From contig NZ_CP072597.1 in the NCBI RefSeq assembly GCF_018847975.1, positions 3,449,001 through 3,513,000 on the forward strand: 64,000 nt of DNA, written 5' to 3'. Of this stretch, positions 18,092-25,864 are shown in pieces. The DNA comes from Lysobacter sp. K5869 (GTDB taxonomy: Bacteria; Pseudomonadota; Gammaproteobacteria; Xanthomonadales; Xanthomonadaceae). The translations under genes and the position numbers were made by a program. A model generated the notes under the pieces. That model saw only the letters and a list, made by a program, of their open reading frames with translations, made no database searches and was not told where the DNA came from. The number at the start of each line of letters is the position of its first letter. The first letter of the stretch is position 1.

Positions 18092-18149
18092 CTTGAAAAC
18101 CGCCGAAGGGTCAAACCTTCCGTGGGTTCGAATCCCACTCTCTCCGCCA
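18092..18149 (+). pseudogene. 3' half of the split tRNA-Ser(UGA), with right repeat CTTGAAAAC
   Basis: Begins with the second CTTGAAAAC (18092-18100) and continues through the anticodon 3' stem, variable arm (CGAAGGGTCAAACCTTCCG), T-arm (GTGGGTTCGAATCCCAC), TCTCTCC acceptor strand, discriminator G and encoded CCA. It pairs exactly with the 5' half at 16599-16639. Confidence 0.9.
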
Positions 18150-18227
18150 CCTAGTCCGAAACGAAGATCGCGCGGCGGACGGTAGTTCGCCGCAGGTTCT
18201 GGCGCGCGCGGGAACCCGCGTTGCATC

Positions 18228-18258
18228 CGCATGAGGTGCGCGACGCGCACCTCATGCG
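18228..18258. repeat. 15-bp perfect palindrome between tRNA-Ser and the toxin gene
   Basis: CGCATGAGGTGCGCG and its exact complement are separated by one base. It lies between the rightward tRNA and the leftward toxin gene and may stop transcription from both sides, though no T tract is present. Confidence 0.6.
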
Positions 18259-18294
18259 TTTCGGCGGCGGTAGCGGCCCGCCGCCTTCGGCCGA

Positions 18295-19695
18295 TCACAT
18301 CGTCTTCGGGTTTTGCTGCTGCTGCGCCTGCTGCTGTGCCTGCGCGTTGGGCGGCGTTTGGCCGCTCGGCGCCTGTTGCAGCAGTTCGCTGGTCGGCGGC
18401 GCTTCCTTATGGGCCTCGACGACGGCCCGGAAGCCTTCGGTCTTGCCGGAAACGACGATCTTGTCGCCGACCACATCGGCCTTGGCGAGTTGATCGACCG
18501 TGCCGATCCCGCCTTGCTTTTGAGCGGCGACCGTCGCTTCCAAGGCCTTGTGGTCGGAGACGCTCGGCGGCAACTGTTTGCGGATTTCGCCGTACAGCGC
18601 CTGGGTGTCCGGGTGCGCGCGCGACAGGTCGATCGAGGTCGACGACGAGGACGGCGAGCTTCCGGGAGCGGACGCGAGCGACGGGACGGAGAGGCCCGGC
18701 GCGATGCTGATCGACGGCGTTTGCGCGCGCGCCGCGATCCTGGCCGCGTCTTGCACCTCGTCCAGGTTGCGGGTCGCCGCGCTGGCGTTCTTGGCTACGC
18801 CCGCGACGATTCCGTGGTCGGCGCGTTCGTCCAGCAACGGCTTGCGGCAATCGCTCGCCGGATGCTTGGGGTCGGCATCCGGCGCCAGCCGGGCTTCCAG
18901 TTTGGCGTGCCAGCCGACCTGAGCGTTCCAGGCCTCATGCTGCTTCGCCGCGATGGTCGGATCTTTGATGCGCTGCTCGCGCGCGTCGGTGAGCGCTTGG
19001 CTCGGCAAGCGATCGGTGTCGACGGTGCTGTCGTACAGCTTGTCCGCTTCGCGGTTGTAGATGCGGATCGGGACCGGATGGTCCTTGGTCTGAGCCTGCA
19101 CGTGATCGAGATTGGCAGGCAGATCCTGGTAGACCTGATCGCGGATGTTCGGCGGAACGAAACGGCCGAAGCCGTTGCGGTCGAGCGAACCGGTGAAGCG
19201 CGCGTCCACGCCCAACTCGCTTTCCAGGCGATGGGTGGCCAGCGCGCGGATCTCGACGTTGTAGCCGGCCTTTTGCAGCCCCTCCACGAGTTCGACCGCC
19301 TTGGGGCCGCTGCCCAAGGTGGTGTCGATGACCAGGTTCTTGCGATCGCCGATGGCTTTATCGCGCAATTCCTTGGCCCACTGGCTGGCGTCCTTGTGGG
19401 TGTCGTCGGCCCAGTTGTACGGCGAAGCCTTGCGGAACTCGTCGACTTTCGGATGGAAGTCGCGCATCGCGTCGGGATCGACCACGATGGCGTTCATGCC
19501 GCCGCCGAGATCTTGTTTCGCGCGCTCCGCCACGCCGCTTTTGCCCGCGCCGGGTTGGCCGGCGAGGATGATCGCCGTGGGATTCTGGCCTTCGGGGACG
19601 GAGGGGATGCTGTCGTAGTTGACGCTCGGCAGGACGCGCCGCTCGAATTCTTCCTTATGGGTCTTGTCGTCCAGCGGCGGGGCGAGAGGCCTCAT
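18295..19695 (-). CDS. Zeta-type kinase toxin with XVIPCD-like C-terminus (466 aa), putative X-T4SS effector
   Basis: N-terminal zeta-toxin kinase domain (about residues 1-230): Walker A GQPGAGKS at 46-53, DPDAMRDFHP, DASQWAKELRD, LVIDTTLGSG and RALATHRLESELGVDARF. Zeta toxins phosphorylate UDP-N-acetylglucosamine and block wall synthesis in the cytoplasm. A Ser-rich linker leads to residues about 358-437 (HPDTQALYGEIRKQLP ... GDKIVVSG ... FRAVVEAHKEAPP), which match the pattern of the Xanthomonadales VirD4-interacting domain. A Gln-rich tail (QAQQQAQQQQ) follows, typical of these effectors. The start overlaps the immunity gene by ATGA. Likely delivered to rival bacteria by a type IV secretion system encoded elsewhere. 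Confidence 0.85.
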   Translation of the reverse strand: MRPLAPPLDDKTHKEEFERRVLPSVNYDSIPSVPEGQNPTAIILAGQPGAGKSGVAERAKQDLGGGMNAIVVDPDAMRDFHPKVDEFRKASPYNWADDTHKDASQWAKELRDKAIGDRKNLVIDTTLGSGPKAVELVEGLQKAGYNVEIRALATHRLESELGVDARFTGSLDRNGFGRFVPPNIRDQVYQDLPANLDHVQAQTKDHPVPIRIYNREADKLYDSTVDTDRLPSQALTDAREQRIKDPTIAAKQHEAWNAQVGWHAKLEARLAPDADPKHPASDCRKPLLDERADHGIVAGVAKNASAATRNLDEVQDAARIAARAQTPSISIAPGLSVPSLASAPGSSPSSSSTSIDLSRAHPDTQALYGEIRKQLPPSVSDHKALEATVAAQKQGGIGTVDQLAKADVVGDKIVVSGKTEGFRAVVEAHKEAPPTSELLQQAPSGQTPPNAQAQQQAQQQQNPKTM

Positions 19696-20039
19696 GCTTG
19701 CGCCTCCCGCTTGAGGTCGAAGTGGTTCCACAGCTCATTCAAATCGGCCAAGCCGCCGTTCTTGGAGCGCGCCTTGAACATCAGATCGAGCTTGGCGTCG
19801 GCGCGCTGCAGCGCCTGCGCGTCGCCGCCGGCTTCGGCCGCGTTGCGCTCCGCGCGCGCTTCGGAGATGAAGCTGCTGAGAGCGTCTTCCAGCGCCGACA
19901 CCGCGGTCTCGAACGGCGGGCTGCCCTTGGGCTGGGCCGCGGCATCGCGCAGCGTGGCCGCGAGCGCGTCGAGTCGATCCGGATACTCTTTCAGCAATTC
20001 CCGCAAGGCCTGCGGGACGGGGGGCGACAGGGTCGTCAT
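19692..20039 (-). CDS. Putative immunity protein for zeta toxin 1 (115 aa)
   Basis: Small acidic, helical protein (MTTLSPPVPQALRELLKEYP) without signal peptide or membrane segment, so it should protect in the cytoplasm, where a zeta kinase acts. It stands directly upstream of the toxin gene with an ATGA overlap, which ensures antidote is made first. The paralogue at 22957 has exactly the same length and the shared pattern LSPPVPQ, LLK-YPD, PPFETA, ALEDLLS-FI, ARIERADDKLNLMF-ARS. I do not recognise the family, and it is longer than typical epsilon antitoxins. The ATG at 20039 is chosen because the similarity to the paralogue begins there. Confidence 0.75.
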   Translation of the reverse strand: MTTLSPPVPQALRELLKEYPDRLDALAATLRDAAAQPKGSPPFETAVSALEDALSSFISEARAERNAAEAGGDAQALQRADAKLDLMFKARSKNGGLADLNELWNHFDLKREAQA

Positions 20040-20359
20040 GTGATGGCTTCCTTGTTTCGTGAAACGCGTGGGGTAAAAACAAATCTTATAACCGACGCGA
20101 TCGCACTTGCCGTGACGCGCGCCGGGTCTTGGACGTTGGAGACGGTGCGTGAGCGGCATCGCGCGCGCGATGCGCGTCGGATCGAAACGCAAACGTCGAA
20201 TGCGGACGCGAGCGGTCAAGCCGGCTGCCGTCGGGCCGTCGCGAACGGCCGGCGATTCGGGCGCCGGCGCGATGGATTTTCATCGGCGTGCGCGCGTCGC
20301 GATCTTGTCGCGAACGCGGCCGCCGCCCCCGTCGATAGAGGGCGGCGCAACGCGGATCG
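20040..20359. other. Intergenic region upstream of immunity-toxin pair 1
   Basis: No gene seen. The 60 bp nearest the immunity gene are A/T-rich; TTATAAG on the minus strand (near 20086-20092) could be the -10 box of the pair's promoter. The remainder is GC-rich and follows the stop of toxin 2 at 20360. Confidence 0.4.
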
Positions 20360-22960
20360 TCAGCGCTGTTGGCCGGGCGCGCTCTGGTTCTGCGACGGCT
20401 GCGGGTGCTGCTCGCGCGACTGCGCGTGCTGTTGGTCGAACGCTTCCGACCGCTGCAGCGACTGCTGCATGCTCGGCGCCGGCGTCGCCAGCTCCACCGA
20501 CGCCACCGAACCGGGCACCTTGCCGGAAACGAACAGGCGGCCGTTGGCGGATTCGACGTGCTGGATGTCGCCGGGCTCGCGGATGTAGCCGGCGACCTTG
20601 GCCGCGACCACCGCCTCCATGACTTTTTCGTTGGACACGCCGGTCGGCGCGCGCACGCGCACGCCGTCGAACAGCTTGCGGTCGGCGTGATCGGCCGGCG
20701 GCGCTTGCAGGTCGGCGGAGGGCGCGGCGCTCAGGTTGCGCTTGGCTTGTTCGATGTCGGCGCCGGTCGTGGTCGCCTTGGGAACGTAGACGCCCTTGCC
20801 GTCGTCCTGCAGCGTGACCAGATGGCTGTTGGCGCTGGGCGCGCGTTCGCCCGGCGCGGCCTGGACCTGGATGGCGTAGCCGCCGGCGGGCACGTGTTGT
20901 TCGGCGTGCTTGCGTTCGACCGCTTGCGTCGCCGCCTCCAGATGCTGTGGCGTGACCGCGATACCGGCGCTTTGATAGACCGTGGCGAGCGTTTCGCGCA
21001 GGGAGTCGTGCGCGCTGACCGGGCCGCGCGCGGGCGCCTGCGGTTGCTGCGCGAGCGCCGCGCGCAGCTGCGTCTGGGTGGCGTCGAGTTCTTGGCGGGT
21101 CTTGCCGTCGGCCTTGCTGTCGTACAGCCAGCCGCTGCTGATCCATTCGTTCTTGTCGTTGCGGCGGTAGACGTCGCCGTCGGAGGCTTGCAAGGACTCG
21201 ACCTGTCCGCGCGCGTGCTCCACCGGTTCCGGCGGTTTTCCGTATTGGGACCAGCCATAGGCGGCATAGGCCGCGTCGTAGCGCGCGGCCATCGCCGCGG
21301 GCGTGCGCAGCGCGTTGTCGGCGATGACTTGCTGCGATTGCCGGTCCAGTTCGGCGGCGCGCTGCGGCGTGGCGGCTTCGTGGTGGCTGAGCTTGATGCC
21401 GTGCTCGACGTAGCCGTCGACGATCTCGCGGTTCCACTTGCCGTCTTCGCTGCGCTTCCAGTCGGTCTTGCTCGCGCTGTGCGCGTCGCCGGCGGCGCTG
21501 GGGATCGAATAAGGATCGACCGGCGCGGGCGGCGTGGCCAGACGCAGCTGGATCGCCTCGTTGCTGGCCTTGTAGTTGAGGTAGTTGGCCAGTTCCGGCG
21601 AGGCGACGAAGGTCTGCTCGGTGGTGGTGACCTTGCCGGTGGCCGGATCGGTGCGCGCCACGTCTTCGCTGCGGTGCCAGCCTTGGTCGGGATGCTTGGG
21701 ATCGATGCGCCAGGTGTTGCCGTTCTGATCGTCCTGGCGGTTGATGCGGCGGTTTTCCAGCCACTGCGCCAATTCGTTGCCGGCGACCGCGCCGACCACG
21801 CCGCCGATGGCGCCGGTGACCAGCAAGCCGGGGCCGGTTTCCACGCCGGCCACGCCGCCGGCGAACGCGCCCAGCGACGCGCCGCCCCAGGCGCCGAGGT
21901 TGGTCGCGCCGAAGCGCACCACTTCCGAACGGATGCCGGCTTCGTTGCCGGTTTGGCTGAGCTGATGCACGCGGTAGCCGGTGGTCGCCGCGTCGTAGGC
22001 GGTCGCGGCGACGCCGAGCGCGGACAAACCTTTGACCACGCCCGGACGCACCCGCACCGCGTGGTCGATGCCGGCGGCTTGGCGCGCGCCTTGGGCGACG
22101 TCGTCGGCGATGTTCAGCGCCTGCCGTTCGGCGAGCAGGCGCTCGGCGGTCTTGGCGTCGATGTTCGGATTGGCCTTGAGCCGCTCGGGCAGTTGCTCGT
22201 GCCACTGCTGGCGCTGCGCCCATTGCTCGCCTTGGGCTTGGGTGATCGCCGGATCGCGCATGCGCGCTTCGCGCGCCTGATGCAGCGCTTCGCCCGGCGT
22301 CTGGGTGTTGAGCCGGCTGTCGTAGAGTTCGACGCCTTCGCGGTTGAAGATGCGCACCGGGGTGCCGGTCTCGGTGCGCACGCGGTCGAGATTGCCGGGC
22401 AGGTTCTGATACACCTCGCGGCGGATTTCGGCCGGCACGTAGCGGCCGAAACCGTTCTTGTCCAAGGAGGCGGCGAAGCGCGCGTCCACGCCGAGCTCGC
22501 TTTCCACGCTGTGGGTGGCGATGGCGCGGATTTCGACTTCGTAGCCCTTGGCCTTGAGGTCCTTGACCAGATCGACCGCGCTGTTGCCGTTGCCGAGCGT
22601 GGTGTCGATGATGATGTTCTTGCGTTGGTCCACCACCGCCGCGCGCAGTTCCTTGGCCCACTGGCTGGCGTCCTGGTGGGTGTGGTCGGCCCAGGTGTAG
22701 GGCGAGTTGGCGCGGAATTCGTTGACCCGGGGATGGAAGTCGCGCAAGGCGTCGGGATCGACCGGGACGACGTTGCCGCCCAGTTCCTGCGTCGCGGTCG
22801 CGACCAGGCCGCCTTTGCCCGCGCCGGGCTGGCCGGCGAGGATGATCGCCTTGGGATGCGCCTGCGCGGTGGCGTGGTCGATGCCGCTGGCGGGCAGGAT
22901 CTGGTTCTTGAGGATCTTGGCGTGGGCCGTCGGATCCAGACGGTCGGCGGGGACGCTCAT
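20360..22960 (-). CDS. Large zeta-type toxin with glycine-zipper module and XVIPCD-like C-terminus (866 aa)
   Basis: Residues 1-230 are a zeta kinase closely related to toxin 1 (Walker A GQPGAGKG 43-50, DPDALRDFHP, IIIDTTLGNG, RAIATHSVESELGVDARF). Residues about 300-400 form a Gly/Ala-rich hydrophobic zipper (LGAWGGASLGAFAGGVAGVE, GAIGGVVGAVAG) that could insert in membranes. Two Trp-containing blocks follow (WRIDPKHPDQGWHRSEDV; WKRSEDGKWNREIVDGYVEHG). Residues about 753-824 (DHADRKLFDGVRV ... GRLFVSGKVPG) resemble the XVIPCD secretion signal, and the tail is Gln-rich. It overlaps its immunity gene by ATGA. Best read as a two-domain interbacterial effector. Confidence 0.83.
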   Translation of the reverse strand: MSVPADRLDPTAHAKILKNQILPASGIDHATAQAHPKAIILAGQPGAGKGGLVATATQELGGNVVPVDPDALRDFHPRVNEFRANSPYTWADHTHQDASQWAKELRAAVVDQRKNIIIDTTLGNGNSAVDLVKDLKAKGYEVEIRAIATHSVESELGVDARFAASLDKNGFGRYVPAEIRREVYQNLPGNLDRVRTETGTPVRIFNREGVELYDSRLNTQTPGEALHQAREARMRDPAITQAQGEQWAQRQQWHEQLPERLKANPNIDAKTAERLLAERQALNIADDVAQGARQAAGIDHAVRVRPGVVKGLSALGVAATAYDAATTGYRVHQLSQTGNEAGIRSEVVRFGATNLGAWGGASLGAFAGGVAGVETGPGLLVTGAIGGVVGAVAGNELAQWLENRRINRQDDQNGNTWRIDPKHPDQGWHRSEDVARTDPATGKVTTTEQTFVASPELANYLNYKASNEAIQLRLATPPAPVDPYSIPSAAGDAHSASKTDWKRSEDGKWNREIVDGYVEHGIKLSHHEAATPQRAAELDRQSQQVIADNALRTPAAMAARYDAAYAAYGWSQYGKPPEPVEHARGQVESLQASDGDVYRRNDKNEWISSGWLYDSKADGKTRQELDATQTQLRAALAQQPQAPARGPVSAHDSLRETLATVYQSAGIAVTPQHLEAATQAVERKHAEQHVPAGGYAIQVQAAPGERAPSANSHLVTLQDDGKGVYVPKATTTGADIEQAKRNLSAAPSADLQAPPADHADRKLFDGVRVRAPTGVSNEKVMEAVVAAKVAGYIREPGDIQHVESANGRLFVSGKVPGSVASVELATPAPSMQQSLQRSEAFDQQHAQSREQHPQPSQNQSAPGQQR

Positions 22961-23304
22961 GCTTGCCGCTCCTTGGCTTGCTCGAAGTAGGCGCGCAGTT
23001 CGGACAGGTCGCGCAGGCCGACGCCGGGCGAACGGGCGCGGAACATCAGGTTGAGTTTGTCGTCGGCGCGTTCGATCCGCGCGGCGTCGCCGTGAGTTTC
23101 GGCGGCGTCGAGTTCGTCGCGGGCGTCGGCGATGAAGCGGCTGAGCAGGTCTTCCAGCGCCCATTTGGCGGTTTCGAACGGCGGCGCGCCGGCCGGATCG
23201 GCGGCGGCGCCTTCGAGCGCGCCCTCGATGCGGGCGATGAGGTCCGGGTAGTCCTTGAGCAAATCCTGCAGCGGCTGCGGAACCGGGGGCGAAAGCGCGG
23301 CCAT
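22957..23304 (-). CDS. Putative immunity protein for zeta toxin 2 (115 aa)
   Basis: Homologue of the 115-aa protein of the first pair (MAALSPPVPQPLQDLLKDYP; ALEDLLSRFIADARDELDAAE; DDKLNLMFRARS). It is acidic and helical, without a signal peptide. It precedes its toxin with an ATGA overlap, exactly as in pair 1, so the two loci arose by duplication of the whole immunity-toxin unit. Sequence divergence between the two immunity proteins suggests separate specificity, but cross-protection is possible. A promoter is expected in 23305-23480, between this gene and the divergent gene at 23482. Confidence 0.75.
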   Translation of the reverse strand: MAALSPPVPQPLQDLLKDYPDLIARIEGALEGAAADPAGAPPFETAKWALEDLLSRFIADARDELDAAETHGDAARIERADDKLNLMFRARSPGVGLRDLSELRAYFEQAKERQA

Positions 23305-23481
23305 GGCGTCGTTCCTTGATCGGGGCGGGGGAATGATCCGCATCCTACCGCCGCCGCGGCGCGGCGGATGAGAAGACGCCGGCGGACCGACCGGCGGCGC
23401 GGACGCTAAAGATTCCGACAGCGCGGCGGGCCGGCCCGGGTTGAACTGTGCGCCACTTCGACGAGCCCCACGGATTCCGCA

Positions 23482-24510
23482 ATGACCCAGCAACACGAGC
23501 GCGCCATCGCCGTCTTCGGCGCCTACGGCCACACCGGTCGCTTCGTCGCCGCGCGCCTGCGCGAGCGCGGCTGGCGGCCGCGCCTGTGCGGGCGCGACGG
23601 TCAACGGCTGGCGGAGCTGGCCGCGCATTGGCCGGACAGCGAAACGCGGGTGGCGAGCGTGGACGCGCCGGCCTCGCTCGACGCCGCGCTGCGCGGCTGC
23701 GCCGCCGTGCTCAACTGCGCCGGTCCGTTCGGCGATACCGCCGCGCCCTTGCTCGAAGCGGCCTTGCGCGCCCGCATTGCTTATCTCGACACCGCCGCGG
23801 AGCAGCAGCCCGTCCTGGCCGCGTTCGAGCGCTACGACGCCGCGGCGCGCGCGGCCGGCATCGTCGCGATTCCGGCGATGGCGTTCTACGGCGGCCTCGG
23901 CGATCTGCTCGCGACCGCGGCGATGGGCGATTGGGCGCAGGCCGACGCGGTCGAGATCGCGGTGGCGCTGGACGGCTGGCATCCGACCGCCGGCACGCGC
24001 ATCACCGGCGAGCGCAATACCGCCAAGCGCCTGGTGATCGAAAACGGCGTCCTGGCCGAGGCGCCGAGTCCGTCGCCGACGCGCGATTGGGCTTTCGGCG
24101 AGCCGTTCGGCACGCAGCCGGTCGCGGCCGTGCCGATGAGCGAGATCGCCTTGCTGTCGCGGCATCTGCGCACGCGCGGCGCGGTCGCTTATCTCGATCC
24201 GGGCTCGCTGCGCGACGTGCGCGATCCGGCCACGCCCGCGCCGGTCGCGGCGGACGACAGCGGACGCTCGGCGCAGGTGTTCGCGATCGAGGCGCGGGTG
24301 CGGCGCGGCGGGCAAGCGCGCGGGCTCGGCGCGTCGGGCCGCGATATCTACGCGGTGACCGCGCCGTTGCTGGTCGAAGCGATGGAGCGCGCGCTCGACG
24401 GGCGTTGCCGCGGCCACGGCGTGCGCGCGCCCGGCGACGCGTTCGATGCAGCGGACTTCCTCGCCGCGTTGGCGCCGGAGCCGCTGCGTTTGTACTTGCG
24501 CGACGAATGA
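23482..24510 (+). CDS. Saccharopine dehydrogenase-like NAD(P)-binding protein (342 aa)
   Basis: Rossmann-fold protein: AIAVFGAYGHTGRFVAARL at the N-terminus is the nucleotide-binding glycine motif, and AVLNCAGPFGDTAAPLLEAAL with YLDTAAEQ is characteristic of the trans-acting enoyl reductase/saccharopine dehydrogenase-like family. No membrane helices. It stands alone between the toxin locus and the two-component kinase, divergent from the immunity gene and convergent with the kinase. The substrate is unknown, and the family includes many non-saccharopine enzymes. Confidence 0.8.
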   Translation: MTQQHERAIAVFGAYGHTGRFVAARLRERGWRPRLCGRDGQRLAELAAHWPDSETRVASVDAPASLDAALRGCAAVLNCAGPFGDTAAPLLEAALRARIAYLDTAAEQQPVLAAFERYDAAARAAGIVAIPAMAFYGGLGDLLATAAMGDWAQADAVEIAVALDGWHPTAGTRITGERNTAKRLVIENGVLAEAPSPSPTRDWAFGEPFGTQPVAAVPMSEIALLSRHLRTRGAVAYLDPGSLRDVRDPATPAPVAADDSGRSAQVFAIEARVRRGGQARGLGASGRDIYAVTAPLLVEAMERALDGRCRGHGVRAPGDAFDAADFLAALAPEPLRLYLRDE

Positions 24511-24523
24511 AACCCGTCGCGGC

Positions 24524-25864
24524 TCAGTCGTGCGCCTGCGCGGGCAGCCACAGCGCGGCGCGCAGGCCGCCGCCGTCGCGCGGCGACAAGCTCAGGCGTC
24601 CGCCCAGCGACAAGGCCAGTTGCTGGGCGATGGCGAGCCCGAGTCCGGTGCCGCCGGTATCGCGGTTGCGCGAGGCTTCCAGGCGATAGAACGGCTGCAT
24701 CACCGCGTCGAGTTCTTCGACCGGAATGCCCGGGCCGCGGTCCAGCACTTCGATCAGGAAGCCGCCGTCGGCGGGCGCGACGGTCACCTCGGCGGCGCCG
24801 GCGTACTTCACCGCGTTGTCGATCAGATTGCTCGCCACCCGCCGCAGCGCATGCGCGCGCGCGACCATCGGTGCGCCGGCGCGGCCGGACAGGGCGACGT
24901 CCTTGCCGGTGTCCTGGTAATCGCAGACCACGCTGTCGAGGAAGGCGTCGAGGTCGAGCCGGATCGCCGGCTCGGCGGTGCTGTGGGCGCTGCGCGCGTA
25001 GGCCACGCCTTCGCGCACGAGGTGCTGGATCTGCTCCAGATCGTCGAGCAGCCGCGCGCGTTCGGGCGACTCGTCCATCGCCTCGGTGCGCAAGCGCATG
25101 CGCGTGATCGGGGTTTGCAGGTCGTGCGAGATCGAGGCGAGGATCTGCAAGCGCTCGCGCAGGTAGGCGGCGATGCGGTCCTGCATCGCGTTGAACGCGG
25201 CCGCGGCCTGCGCGACCTCGGTCGGCCCGGTTTCGCCCAGACGCTTGCCGGCGCCGCCGGGGCTCAGCGTTTGCGCGGCCTGCGCCAGCTGCTCCAGCGG
25301 CCGCGTCGCCAGCCGCACCGCCAGCCACGCGCACAGCACCAGCAGAGCGAGTTGCGCGGCCAGCACATACGGCAGCCATTGCGCGATCGGCATGGTCGAG
25401 GGCATCACGTCGATGGTCAGCGGCTGGCCGTCGCTGAGCTTGAGGTGGACCTGGAAGCGCTCGGGCCGCTCGCTCACGGTTTCGGCGCGGATCGGATAGC
25501 GCGCGCCGAGCACGCCGCCGATCAACTGCGCGATGTTCTGCGCGCGCTCGCTGAGCTGCGGCGCGCCGGGTTCGCCGGGGCCGAGCACGTACTGATAGGT
25601 GCGGCGCTTGAACTGCGGCAGCCACTGCGCGCGTTCCTCCGCGGGCAGGCGGTCGAGCACGGCGACCGCGGTGCGCACGTCGAGCTCGAGATTGCCGAGC
25701 ATCATCGAGGTCGCGGTGACGTAGCGCTCGTAGAACAACAGGCTGAAGGAGAGCGTGTGCGCCAGCGCCAGACCGGCGAACAGGATCAGGTACAGCCGCG
25801 AGGCCATGCTGCGCGGCAGCCAGCCGCGCGCGGGCTTGGCGGCGACGGCGGCCGGCGCGTTCAT
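24524..25864 (-). CDS. Sensor histidine kinase (446 aa)
   Basis: Membrane sensor with helices at about residues 22-44 and 162-183 flanking a periplasmic domain of about 115 residues. Then come a HAMP domain (RPLEQLAQAAQTL), a dimerisation/phosphoacceptor helix with H247 in ILASISHDLQTPITRMRLR, and an ATPase domain with NLIDNAVKYAG, DRGPGIP and GGTGLGLAI. The layout resembles EnvZ/RstB-type kinases. It overlaps the response regulator gene by ATGA. It ends the ten-gene minus-strand run that begins with hvfX; whether it senses a metal or redox cue is inference only. Confidence 0.93.
   Translation of the reverse strand: MNAPAAVAAKPARGWLPRSMASRLYLILFAGLALAHTLSFSLLFYERYVTATSMMLGNLELDVRTAVAVLDRLPAEERAQWLPQFKRRTYQYVLGPGEPGAPQLSERAQNIAQLIGGVLGARYPIRAETVSERPERFQVHLKLSDGQPLTIDVMPSTMPIAQWLPYVLAAQLALLVLCAWLAVRLATRPLEQLAQAAQTLSPGGAGKRLGETGPTEVAQAAAAFNAMQDRIAAYLRERLQILASISHDLQTPITRMRLRTEAMDESPERARLLDDLEQIQHLVREGVAYARSAHSTAEPAIRLDLDAFLDSVVCDYQDTGKDVALSGRAGAPMVARAHALRRVASNLIDNAVKYAGAAEVTVAPADGGFLIEVLDRGPGIPVEELDAVMQPFYRLEASRNRDTGGTGLGLAIAQQLALSLGGRLSLSPRDGGGLRAALWLPAQAHD

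Larger units (their letters stand above)
16640..18100. mobile_element. 1.46-kb insertion (micro-island) in the tRNA-Ser anticodon loop
   Basis: The sequence between the two CTTGAAAAC copies interrupts an otherwise perfect tRNA-Ser(UGA). It is visibly richer in A and T than the rest of the window. It carries one complete tRNA-Ser(UGA), one trypsin-like protease gene and about 300 bp of non-coding sequence with repeats near the right end. No integrase or transposase is present, so it is either a deletion remnant or an element mobilised in trans. Removing one repeat plus the insert restores the host tRNA exactly. Confidence 0.8.

Noticed and set aside
16599..18149. Group I intron in the tRNA anticodon loop
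   Set aside because: The position would fit, but the insert is flanked by a 9-bp direct repeat, carries a complete tRNA, and no intron core could be recognised.
20369..22990. 873-codon frame opposite toxin 2
   Set aside because: No family features; the toxin strand has Walker A and coherent domains.
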